From contig DCWO01000148.1 in assembly GCA_002328865.1 (NCBI GenBank), forward strand, positions 1 through 7,293: a stretch of DNA of 7,293 nucleotides. The letters are read 5' to 3'. Below, one piece after another: positions 1-5,441 of the stretch. This DNA is from Dehalococcoidia bacterium UBA2160. GTDB lineage: Bacteria; Chloroflexota; Dehalococcoidia; Lucifugimonadales; UBA1123. Each line of letters opens with the position of its first letter. Positions within the stretch are counted from its first letter, which is position 1. Under the pieces are notes generated by a model that was not told the DNA's origin, did no database searches, and saw nothing but the letters and a program-made list of their open reading frames with translations. Both the position numbers and the translations under genes were made by a program.

Positions 1-59
1 GTCCTTTTCTAAGATACAAGAATGACGGCATTTGGAGCGCCGTTGCTGTCATATGCATT

Positions 60-74
60 GTCCGCCCTGCGGAC
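60..74. other. Perfect 6-bp stem-loop (GTCCGC/GCGGAC)
   Basis: GTCCGC at 60-65 pairs perfectly with GCGGAC at 69-74 around a 3-nt loop (CCT). On the plus strand it is followed by TTAACGTT, which has only a short T run. It could be a weak terminator for a gene lying off the left edge or a structured element. No adjacent gene confirms either role. Confidence 0.3.
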
Positions 75-234
75 TTAACGTTGCTCAGGGCGAACGGATG
101 GGCGCCTGGCTCACCACAGCCGATGCTCGCATTGGCGGCAATGGCGACAAACAGATCAAGCGGCGCCGACCGATCGGGGTCATTCTGATGTTTCCGCCGA
201 AGGCTCAGCATCGCGAGAAGCGTTGAGCACGGAT

Positions 235-267
235 TATTGAGTTGATGACCATAACGGCCGGAGCACC
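235..267. repeat. Degenerate repeat copy 1 (partner at 1424-1456)
   Basis: This 33-nt stretch matches 1424-1456 at 26 of 33 positions without gaps. The best core is CCATAACGGCCGGAGCACC (249-267) against CCATAACAGCCAGAGCGCC (16 of 19). Both copies are in the same orientation and both lie shortly downstream of the TGA of a minus-strand gene (25 nt after the reductase stop here). It may be a short dispersed intergenic repeat. Hand alignment only; chance similarity is not excluded. Confidence 0.3.
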
Positions 268-292
268 GGGCGTCCTTCGCCGAGCCTCCCGA

Positions 293-1237
293 TCACTCGC
301 CCAGCGCGTTCAATCGATCCAACACCTCTGGCGGCAGAACCACGTCCGTGGCCGAGACGTTGCTTGCGACCTGCTCAGGCCTCGATGACCCGACGATCAC
401 GGACGTGACTTCTGGCTTGGATAGAGTCCAGGCCAGCACGATTTGCGGGACGCTCGCGCCCAATTCGGACGCGACTGTCCTGAGCGTTTCGATCATCCGG
501 AACGTCGAGTCGTTCCAGTACGTGCCTTTGGCCCGCGCCGCGTGGCGTGAGGCCATGTGGCTGTCTTCCGGAGGCTGCACCTTCGCGTCGTAGGTTCCGG
601 TCAGCACCCCGCCCATGAACACCTGGTAGGGAATTACCGACACCTGCTGGTCGAGGCACGCCGGGAACAGTTCCGTCTCGATGTCGCGCTTGGCGAAGTT
701 GTACTCCGGCTGCACCGACTCGAACCGTTCGTAGCCGTGCTTGTCGCTGGCCCACAGCGCGCGCATGAGTTGCCATCCAGCGAAGTTCGAACAACCCAGG
801 TAGCGAATCTTGCCCTGGCGAACCATGTCGTCGAGCGTGCGCAGCGTCTCCTCGATCGGCGTGTCGGGGTCCCAGTAGTGCACCTGGTATAGGTCGATGT
901 ACTCGGTGTCCAACCTTCGAAGGCTGTCCTCGACGGCTTGGGTGAGGTGTTTGCGTGAGAGGCCGACGTCGTTGGGGCCGGGGCCGGTCGCGATGAAGCC
1001 TTTCGTAGCGATGACGAAGTCGTGCCGGTCCGCGTGAACCGCCCGGCCGACGACCTGCTCCGACATCCCAGAGTGATAGGCGTCGGCCGTGTCGATGAAG
1101 TTGACGCCATGCTCGCGTGCAGCATCGACCACGCTGAATACTCTCCGGTCGTCGACGTACCCTTCACCGAACATGTTCGTGCCGAGGCATATCTCGGAAA
1201 CTTTGAGGCCTGAGCGGCCGAGTCGATTGTATTGCAC
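293..1237 (-). CDS. Aldo/keto reductase
   Basis: A 314-residue NAD(P)H-dependent oxidoreductase of the aldo/keto reductase superfamily, a soluble TIM-barrel enzyme that reduces aldehydes or ketones. The full catalytic tetrad is visible: Asp49 and Tyr54 in FIDTADAY, Lys79 in ATKG, and His120 at the end of LYQVH. The N-terminal LGRSGLKVS strand is typical of bacterial YajO/YghZ/Tas-like members. Gln176 and Asn180 (SVQPEYN) and the C-terminal GSSRPEQV (283-290) fit the nicotinamide and 2'-phosphate binding regions, so NADPH is the likely cofactor. The length is normal for the family. The start is GTG, chosen because GGAGG lies 10 nt upstream and the conserved N-terminus begins exactly there. The substrate cannot be inferred. 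It lies 264 bp downstream of the phosphoesterase in the same direction; that spacing and its own SD suggest a separate transcript. Confidence 0.93.
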   Translation of the reverse strand: MQYNRLGRSGLKVSEICLGTNMFGEGYVDDRRVFSVVDAAREHGVNFIDTADAYHSGMSEQVVGRAVHADRHDFVIATKGFIATGPGPNDVGLSRKHLTQAVEDSLRRLDTEYIDLYQVHYWDPDTPIEETLRTLDDMVRQGKIRYLGCSNFAGWQLMRALWASDKHGYERFESVQPEYNFAKRDIETELFPACLDQQVSVIPYQVFMGGVLTGTYDAKVQPPEDSHMASRHAARAKGTYWNDSTFRMIETLRTVASELGASVPQIVLAWTLSKPEVTSVIVGSSRPEQVASNVSATDVVLPPEVLDRLNALGE

Positions 1238-1247
1238 TTCGAGTCAA

Positions 1248-1252
1248 CCTCC
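1248..1252 (-). promoter_or_regulatory. Shine-Dalgarno site supporting the GTG start of the aldo/keto reductase
   Basis: The minus strand reads GGAGG here, 10 nt before the GTG at 1237-1235. No ATG occurs nearby in frame, and the GTG begins exactly at the family-typical N-terminus (MQYNRLGRSGLKVS), so the site fixes the start. Confidence 0.7.
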
Positions 1253-1334
1253 GGCTGGCTTTGGTCGCCGCGGGGACGAGCAGTCGGCAGACTTGGCCGA
1301 TTTGGCCGTCAACGAAACATGTTGTGGAGCCGGA

Positions 1335-1354
1335 GCATCTGGGGCCCCACAGGC
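1335..1354. promoter_or_regulatory. Palindrome upstream of the aldo/keto reductase, possible operator
   Basis: A perfect 10-bp palindrome, TGGGGCCCCA (1340-1349), sits in an imperfect 20-bp dyad (8 of 10 half-site positions pair) about 100 nt upstream of the reductase GTG. Closer to the gene, TTGGCCG occurs twice at a 9-bp period (1293-1299 and 1302-1308). Either could be a regulator site. I found no convincing -35/-10 pair in this gap, so the role is inferred from position alone. Confidence 0.25.
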
Positions 1355-1375
1355 ATCCGTTCGTGTCATGCGACC

Positions 1376-1405
1376 AGATTCTTCACCTGCGGGTTCAGAA
1401 TGACA
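1376..1405. repeat. Imperfect palindromic element (ATTCT...AGAAT)
   Basis: ATTCT (1378-1382) and AGAAT (1397-1401) form the outer arms, with ACC/GGT pairing inside around a TGCG loop and a 2-bp internal mismatch. The flanks AG and GACA make the whole resemble, as I recall it, a short palindromic intergenic sequence (AGATTCTTC...TCAGAATGACA) repeated many times in some bacterial genomes. It lies in the gap between the two minus-strand genes. Only one copy is in this window, so repeat status rests on resemblance. Confidence 0.35.
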
Positions 1406-1423
1406 TTGATTGGTCGCGCTACG

Positions 1424-1456
1424 TATTCAGTTTATCGCCATAACAGCCAGAGCGCC
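1424..1456. repeat. Degenerate repeat copy 2 (partner at 235-267)
   Basis: This is the second copy of the 33-nt similarity described at 235-267, in the same orientation. Its near end lies 45 nt past the TGA of the metallophosphoesterase. It overlaps the left arm of the stem-loop at 1454-1472. Confidence 0.3.
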
Positions 1457-1472
1457 TGTAGTTGCCACAGGC
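1454..1472 (-). terminator. Stem-loop downstream of the metallophosphoesterase
   Basis: GCCTGT (1454-1459) and ACAGGC (1467-1472) form a perfect 6-bp stem with a 7-nt loop, 29 nt past the phosphoesterase TGA. No U-tract follows on the minus strand (it reads GCGCTCTGG), so it is at best a weak or factor-assisted terminator, or an mRNA 3'-end stabiliser. Confidence 0.3.
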
Positions 1473-1501
1473 AGATCCGTCGCAAGTTCGGCGCCCTCGC
1501 C

Positions 1502-2137
1502 TCAGACAGGGTCGTCAGCCCTGATTAGGACACCGTCTTCGTCGAAGCCTGGGACGTTCATTTGCACTTTTGGCTCGGCGCCGTTGAGCTGGATCTCCAT
1601 CGACATGGACTCGCCGGGGTTAGGGCGACCCGGGGAGTGCCCCAACGGAATGATCTCGGTTCGCAGCCAGCCAGGTTGCAGCTCCAGCAGTCCGACGGTT
1701 CCGAGTCTCAGCTCTTTGTGTCGTGGGAACGTGATCGAGCCGCTGTTTATCATGGCCACTCGATCTCGGTACTCCAGCCGCTCCAGGTGGGTATGGCCGG
1801 CAATCATTACGTCCACTTCGCTTGGAAACAGCTTCTGGAGGTCCGCCATCGGACGGAACTGGCCTTCCATGCTGTGGATCATCCCGAGCCGCCAACCTTC
1901 GATCTCAAGCATCTGCACTTCTTCACATCGTTGATCCGGAATGGGATCGTTGTTGCCGGTGGAGCATACAACTGGGGCGAACTGCTCCAGCCAGTCCAAA
2001 GTCTTGGGCGAAGTCAGGTCGCCGCCGTGGAGAATCAGGTCGACGCTCTCAAAAAACTCGACCGGCTCCGGGCCCAGTTCGTCCAGGTGACGAATCAGAT
2101 TCGGTAGATGTGTGTCAGATAGCAGTCCGATAATCAT
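1502..2137 (-). CDS. Calcineurin-like metallophosphoesterase (YfcE/MJ0936 type)
   Basis: A 211-residue soluble phosphodiesterase of the YfcE/MJ0936 family, which use two divalent metals (often Mn or Ni) to hydrolyse phosphodiester bonds; the natural substrate is usually unknown. All metal-site motifs are visible: D8-x-H10 (LLSDTH), HGGD ending at Asp40, GNND (61-64), His88 in GMIHS, and GHTH (114-117). A methionine at 2209 is in frame, but its 24 extra residues (Cys/Arg-rich) are unlike the family, and a near-consensus promoter lies inside them. I therefore start at 2137, where the protein begins MIIGLLSDTH. There is no SD upstream, consistent with a leaderless transcript. Residues from about 166 to 211 form a Pro/Gly-rich, acidic tail beyond the usual domain (E. 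coli YfcE is 184 aa, MJ0936 166). The gene is divergent from the thiolase-like gene. Confidence 0.92.
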   Translation of the reverse strand: MIIGLLSDTHLPNLIRHLDELGPEPVEFFESVDLILHGGDLTSPKTLDWLEQFAPVVCSTGNNDPIPDQRCEEVQMLEIEGWRLGMIHSMEGQFRPMADLQKLFPSEVDVMIAGHTHLERLEYRDRVAMINSGSITFPRHKELRLGTVGLLELQPGWLRTEIIPLGHSPGRPNPGESMSMEIQLNGAEPKVQMNVPGFDEDGVLIRADDPV

Positions 2138-2144
2138 GAGGGGC

Positions 2145-2173
2145 AATATACCGCGCGGACACCGGTGAGTCAA
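2145..2173 (-). promoter_or_regulatory. Near-consensus sigma70 promoter for a leaderless metallophosphoesterase mRNA
   Basis: On the minus strand, TTGACT (2173-2168; 5 of 6 to TTGACA) and TATATT (2150-2145; 5 of 6 to TATAAT) are separated by exactly 17 nt. Only 7 nt separate the -10 box from the ATG at 2137, so transcription should begin at or within a base or two of the start codon. That agrees with the absence of any SD sequence there and argues against the upstream ATG at 2209. Confidence 0.7.
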
Positions 2174-2195
2174 TGCGACGCCCGAGCACGTTGAC
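2169..2195. promoter_or_regulatory. Inverted repeat joining the two divergent -35 boxes, possible operator
   Basis: GTCAA (2169-2173) and TTGAC (2191-2195) form a perfect 5-bp dyad that coincides with the -35 boxes of the two divergent promoters. Inside it 2175/2189 and 2177/2187 also pair and 2174/2190 is a G-T wobble. Some of this symmetry is expected because both arms are TTGACx boxes facing apart. A regulator binding between them could control both genes, but none is encoded in the window. Confidence 0.3.
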
Positions 2196-2219
2196 GCGAC
2201 CTTGACCATATGCTAACTT
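2191..2219 (+). promoter_or_regulatory. Sigma70-type promoter for the thiolase-like cluster
   Basis: TTGACG (2191-2196; 5 of 6 to consensus) is followed 17 nt later by TAACTT (2214-2219; 3 of 6), with an extended -10 TG at 2211-2212. Transcription would start near 2226, giving a leader of about 25 nt that includes AGGAG at 2240-2244. The weak -10 is partly offset by the extended TG. Confidence 0.45.
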
Positions 2220-2250
2220 TGCGGCACCCCAATTGAGAGAGGAGATACGC

Positions 2251-3444
2251 ATGCCTCAACGCAGAGAGGCCGCAATCGTAGGAGTCCACGAGTATCCGCT
2301 CAGAGTCGTAGGGCCCGGAACCAGCGCCCTCCAAATCAAGGCTGCATCCGCCAAAGCAGCCCTGGACGACGCTGGACTGTCGTGGTCGGACGTCGATGCG
2401 GTATACGACACCGGCAGCCACCAGGGCATCGGCGGGCTCGGGATCTCAGAGTACCTGGGCATCAAGCCCAAGGTCATCGACTCGACCTCGGTGGGCGGCA
2501 CGTCGTACGAGTTCCACGCCAATCACGCGGCGATGATGATCGCCGCCGGCAAGTGCGAGGTTGCGCTGTTGACCTACGGTTCCACCGCCCACTCGGACAG
2601 GCGGGCCATCGGGACGGGCGGATTCACCGGCACGGCGACGCCAAATCCGCAAACCAACATGGAAGCGCCCTGGGGCCTGACGCTGATCAGCAACTACGGT
2701 CTGGTCAAACAACGCCACATGCACCAATACGGCACCACCAACGAGCAGTTCGCGGCGATCTCGGTCGCGACCCGCAAGCACGCCATGCGCAACCCCGAGG
2801 CCGTGAAGGCCATGACCGACCTCGAGTTCGTCGGCGTCAACGAGCTGTCGATCGAAGACGTGGTCGACTCGCGCATGGTTGCGTGGCCATTGCGGCTGCT
2901 CGAGTGCTGCATGATCTCCGACGGCGGCGGCGCGGTCGTCATCGCGTCCCCATCGGTGGCCCGTAATGCGGCCAAAAAACCCGTGTGGATCATCGGAACC
3001 GGCGAAGCGACCCAGTACCGGGAAAACGGCGGCGACATCACCCTCAGCGCTGGGGCCCAATCCGGTCCACGCGCGTTCGCAGACGCCGGCGTGTCGCCAT
3101 CGGAGATCGATGTTTTGATGGCCTACGACTCTTTCAGCATCACGGTGATGTGCATGATCGAGGACCTGGGCTTCTGTGCCAAGGGCGAGGGCGGGGCCTA
3201 CGTGGCCGACGGCCACATGGCGTTCGACGATCCCACCAAGCCCGCGCTGAACACTGACGGCGGCGGACTGTCGTCCAACCATCCTGGTGAACGCGGCATC
3301 TTTTTGTTGCTCGAAGCTACGCGACAGCTTCGAGGCGAATCTACGTCCCAGGTCAAGGATCCCAAACTCGCCGTCGCGGTCGGCAACGGTGGCTCGTTGG
3401 GCTCACGCCACGCGACGGGCGTCAGCATCCTGGCTGCGGACTAA
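2251..3444 (+). CDS. Thiolase-like protein (SCP2/Ltp2-type) with substituted active-site residues
   Basis: A 397-residue thiolase-fold protein, normal length for the SCP2-thiolase/lipid-transfer group. I start at the ATG at 2251, 6 nt after AGGAG (2240-2244), not at the in-frame TTG at 2233, which would swallow that SD. Aligned by eye to SCP2-thiolases, the nucleophile position (CxS) is Ser80 in STSVGGTS, the HDCF motif is YDSF (292-295), and GHP is NHP with His344 kept. The C-terminal glycine loop is GNGGSLG (378-384) without Cys. An enzyme lacking both catalytic cysteines should not do normal thiolysis. Tyr292 matches the position of a tyrosine used as acid/base in Ltp2, the steroid side-chain retro-aldolase. 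The DUF35 gene 79 bp downstream is the usual obligate partner of such proteins. Predicted role: carbon-carbon bond cleavage or formation on an acyl-CoA; the substrate is unknown. Confidence 0.88.
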   Translation: MPQRREAAIVGVHEYPLRVVGPGTSALQIKAASAKAALDDAGLSWSDVDAVYDTGSHQGIGGLGISEYLGIKPKVIDSTSVGGTSYEFHANHAAMMIAAGKCEVALLTYGSTAHSDRRAIGTGGFTGTATPNPQTNMEAPWGLTLISNYGLVKQRHMHQYGTTNEQFAAISVATRKHAMRNPEAVKAMTDLEFVGVNELSIEDVVDSRMVAWPLRLLECCMISDGGGAVVIASPSVARNAAKKPVWIIGTGEATQYRENGGDITLSAGAQSGPRAFADAGVSPSEIDVLMAYDSFSITVMCMIEDLGFCAKGEGGAYVADGHMAFDDPTKPALNTDGGGLSSNHPGERGIFLLLEATRQLRGESTSQVKDPKLAVAVGNGGSLGSRHATGVSILAAD

Positions 3445-3523
3445 GCATTGTCACGGCCCCGGTTGCCTAACGCCAACGAGGCCAGTATCCATTACGAAAA
3501 CGCTCTCAAAAGGAGCAACGAAA

Positions 3524-3946
3524 ATGACATCACAGGCACTACGACCACAACCACACTTCCCGGAGCAGGACACGCAGCCGTTCTGGGACGCCACCAAGCG
3601 GCACGAGCTCGTGTACCAGACGTGCAACGATTGCAGCAACGTGATCTTCTTCCCAAGCCGCCATTGCACCGCGTGCGGCGGCGCCAACACGACGTGGAAC
3701 GTGTCAAAAGGCGAGGGCGAAGTCTACACGTTCAGCGTAGTCATGCAGAGCAGGCATCCGGCCTTCAAGGACCTGGGAGCGTATGCCGTAGCGTACGTGG
3801 ACCTGGACGAAGGCTTCCGCATCATGACCAACATCGTTGGCGTCGGCAACCCGATCGAGGAAATACAGTGCGGGATGCGCGTCAAGCTGGTCTGGGAAGA
3901 CCAAGGCGACGGACAAGTTTCCCTGCCCATGTTCGAGCCCGCCTAA
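3524..3946 (+). CDS. DUF35 zinc-ribbon/OB-fold protein, partner of the thiolase-like protein
   Basis: A 140-residue small cytoplasmic protein with the two-part DUF35 layout. An N-terminal helix (PFWDATKRHELVYQ, 19-32) leads into a rubredoxin-like zinc ribbon with Cys34, Cys37, Cys48 and Cys51, and then an OB-fold (about 62-140) with the family-typical AYAVAYVDLDEGFR stretch (86-99). All four zinc ligands are present, so it should be folded and functional. DUF35 proteins bind CoA thioesters and form complexes with thiolase-fold enzymes. Examples are archaeal thiolase/HMG-CoA synthase, BbsA with BbsB, PhlB with PhlC, and the ChsH2 DUF35 domain with Ltp2. Here it is a stand-alone domain, not fused to a MaoC hydratase as in ChsH2. 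The start is fixed by AGGAG at 3511-3515, 8 nt before the ATG. An in-frame extension upstream overlaps the thiolase gene and is not credible. Confidence 0.93.
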   Translation: MTSQALRPQPHFPEQDTQPFWDATKRHELVYQTCNDCSNVIFFPSRHCTACGGANTTWNVSKGEGEVYTFSVVMQSRHPAFKDLGAYAVAYVDLDEGFRIMTNIVGVGNPIEEIQCGMRVKLVWEDQGDGQVSLPMFEPA

Positions 3947-3963
3947 GGCCCCACATGGGCTTT
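3945..3963 (+). terminator. Hairpin at the stop codon of the DUF35 gene
   Basis: AAGGCCC (3945-3951) and GGGCTTT (3957-3963) form a 7-bp stem with one G-U pair and a 5-nt loop, starting within the TAA stop. Only three T residues lie at its 3' side and they are part of the stem. It may partly terminate or mark a processing point between the DUF35 gene and the first dehydrogenase gene, which begins 174 bp later. The rest of that gap (3964-4120) shows no gene or clear promoter. Confidence 0.3.
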
Positions 3964-4120
3964 CAATGGGGTAGGCGTGTAGCTGACTCGGCCAGCCGAA
4001 AGCATCCCGACCCGCGACCGATCTGGCGAGCGGGGCGGCGAATGTGCAAACGGCGACGGGAGGGCCGAAAATGTCAGGGCGCCGGCTCGCCGAGATTGAC
4101 GCAAGCCCGGAGGTCTACCG

Positions 4121-5296
4121 ATGGACTTTCGATTCACACCTGAGCAGGAAGAATGGCGGGAAGAGGTTCGCGGCGTCATCGAGTCGCTCATCACACCTGA
4201 GCTCCGGGCCGAGATGGAGTCGAACGATGACGTCGGACCCGGCCCAGCCGGCAAGGAGTTCATGCGGGCTCTGGGGTCACGCGGCCTCCTGGGCATACCC
4301 TGGCCGACCAAATACGGCGGTCTGGGTCGCTCCCTGATCGACCAGTACATCTTCTCCGAGGAAATCGGTCGCGTTGGCGGCCTGTACACGTCCAGCACGG
4401 CGGTGAACATGGTCGGCCCGACGATCATGCGCGTCGGCACAGAAGAGCAGATCGACGAGTGGCTGCCCAAGATCCGCTCCGGCGAGGTCGAGTTTGCACT
4501 CGGATACACCGAGCCCGGCGCCGGGACAGACCTTGCCAGCCTGGAGACGCGGGCCGTCGAGGACGGCGACGAGTTCGTCATCAACGGCCAGAAGATGTTC
4601 ACCAGCGCAGCGCACTTTTCGTCCCACATTTGGCTGCTGGCCCGCACCGACGTCGACGCCCCGAAACACCGAGGGCTCTCCGCCTTTCTGTTGCCCATGG
4701 ACGCTCCAGGGATAACCGTCCGCCCCCTTTGGCGGATGGACGACGGTCGAACCAACGAGGTCTTCTTCGAGGACGTGCGCATCCCGCGTGCCAACCTGAT
4801 CGGCGAGGCCAACCGCGGCTGGTATCACGTTGCCATGGCGTTGGATTTCGAGCGGGTGAGCCTCGGAGGCCGATACGCCGGTCTCCTCAAACGCATGAAC
4901 TCGTTGGTTGCGTACGCGAACGAAACCGTCGTGGACGGCCAGCGTCTTTCACAGGATTCTTACATCCGAAGCAGGTTCGCGGACCTGGGCATCAAGCTGG
5001 AAGTGGTCCGACTGTTCTCGTACAGAACCGCGTGGATGATCGACCAGGACCATGTGCCCAACTACGAAAGCTCGGCCCAGAAGATCATCGCCACGGACCT
5101 AATTCAAGAGATAGCCGACTTCGGCGTCGAACTTCTAGGGATGCACGGCCAACTCACCCCGGAGTCGCCTCACGCGCGGCTGGACGGCGAGCTGGAGCAG
5201 GCGTACCGAAGCGGCATCTTCCTCCGGTTCGGCGGCGGGGCCAACGAGGTACAACGCGACATCATCGCCCGCCGAGGCCTGGGCATGCCCCGCTAG
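4121..5296 (+). CDS. Acyl-CoA dehydrogenase, predicted catalytic (alpha) subunit of a heteromer
   Basis: A 391-residue acyl-CoA dehydrogenase-fold flavoprotein, expected to introduce a C2-C3 double bond into an acyl-CoA and pass electrons to ETF. N-terminal helices span about 1-125, the beta domain with the flavin/substrate motif YTEPGAGTD (129-137) and INGQKMFTS (154-162) follows, and the C-terminal helical domain is about 230-391. Glu244 in LDFERVSLGG sits where isovaleryl- and long-chain-type enzymes carry the catalytic base; the MCAD-type position near 371 is Gly. The tail GGANEVQRDIIARRGLG (372-388) is canonical. The R-x-x-F-G motif that contacts FAD of the neighbouring subunit reads TVVDG (269-273) here, and Q-x-x-G-G-x-G is missing near 338-345. 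It should therefore need a second subunit to complete its FAD site. GGAGG at 4109-4113 lies 7 nt before the ATG. Confidence 0.92.
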   Translation: MDFRFTPEQEEWREEVRGVIESLITPELRAEMESNDDVGPGPAGKEFMRALGSRGLLGIPWPTKYGGLGRSLIDQYIFSEEIGRVGGLYTSSTAVNMVGPTIMRVGTEEQIDEWLPKIRSGEVEFALGYTEPGAGTDLASLETRAVEDGDEFVINGQKMFTSAAHFSSHIWLLARTDVDAPKHRGLSAFLLPMDAPGITVRPLWRMDDGRTNEVFFEDVRIPRANLIGEANRGWYHVAMALDFERVSLGGRYAGLLKRMNSLVAYANETVVDGQRLSQDSYIRSRFADLGIKLEVVRLFSYRTAWMIDQDHVPNYESSAQKIIATDLIQEIADFGVELLGMHGQLTPESPHARLDGELEQAYRSGIFLRFGGGANEVQRDIIARRGLGMPR

Positions 5297-5441
5297 GCGG
5301 CGCCTCGGGCGCTTCTGACTACAAAAAGGGTCTCGTTTCGGACTTTGGTTATTGTGATGATCGCCGCGGGTAGAGAAACCAGCACACGAAAAAACGTCGT
5401 TCCCTAAGCCGCGCCATCGTCTTAATTAGGAGCGCATCACC

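Larger units (their letters stand above)
1..292. other. Left-edge region without a recognisable gene
   Basis: I see no supportable gene here. A 64-codon plus-strand frame from a TTG at 32 to 226 has no ribosome-binding site and an Arg-rich, low-complexity composition. On the minus strand the frame that continues past the reductase TGA stays free of stops to the window edge (positions 2-292), but its translation resembles no family I know and has no start signal. Long open frames are common by chance at this GC. The stretch holds a short perfect stem-loop (60-74) and one copy of a degenerate repeat (235-267), listed separately. It is best read as intergenic or decayed DNA lying downstream of the aldo/keto reductase. 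Confidence 0.5.

Noticed and set aside
32..226. Plus-strand 64-codon frame near the left edge
   Set aside because: TTG start without SD, low-complexity Arg-rich translation, no family resemblance.
269..281. GGCG/CGCC hairpin downstream of the aldo/keto reductase, as a terminator
   Set aside because: Only a 4-bp stem and no U-tract; expected often by chance at this GC.
2..292. Minus-strand frame open from the reductase TGA to the left edge
   Set aside because: No start signal or recognisable protein; open frames of this size are common by chance at this GC. Readthrough of the TGA has no support.
1430..1501. In-frame continuation after the phosphoesterase TGA (23 codons to the next TGA)
   Set aside because: It begins directly after a normal stop and has no selenocysteine-like structure at the TGA or family conservation to suggest recoding.
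2446..3282. Long minus-strand frame (278 codons) opposite the thiolase-like gene
   Set aside because: Antisense shadow of a well-supported gene; Arg/His/Val-rich translation without domains.
3943..4812. Long minus-strand frame (289 codons) opposite the first dehydrogenase
   Set aside because: Antisense shadow; Ser/Pro/Arg-rich translation and no SD.
5300..5312. GCGCC/GGCGC hairpin after the first dehydrogenase, as a terminator
   Set aside because: Only a 5-bp stem with a 3-nt loop and no real T run (TTCT); it would also separate two subunits expected to be co-expressed.
4459..5373. Plus-strand frame (304 codons) overlapping the first dehydrogenase in another phase
   Set aside because: Arg/Pro-rich shadow of a canonical acyl-CoA dehydrogenase with a good SD and full motifs.
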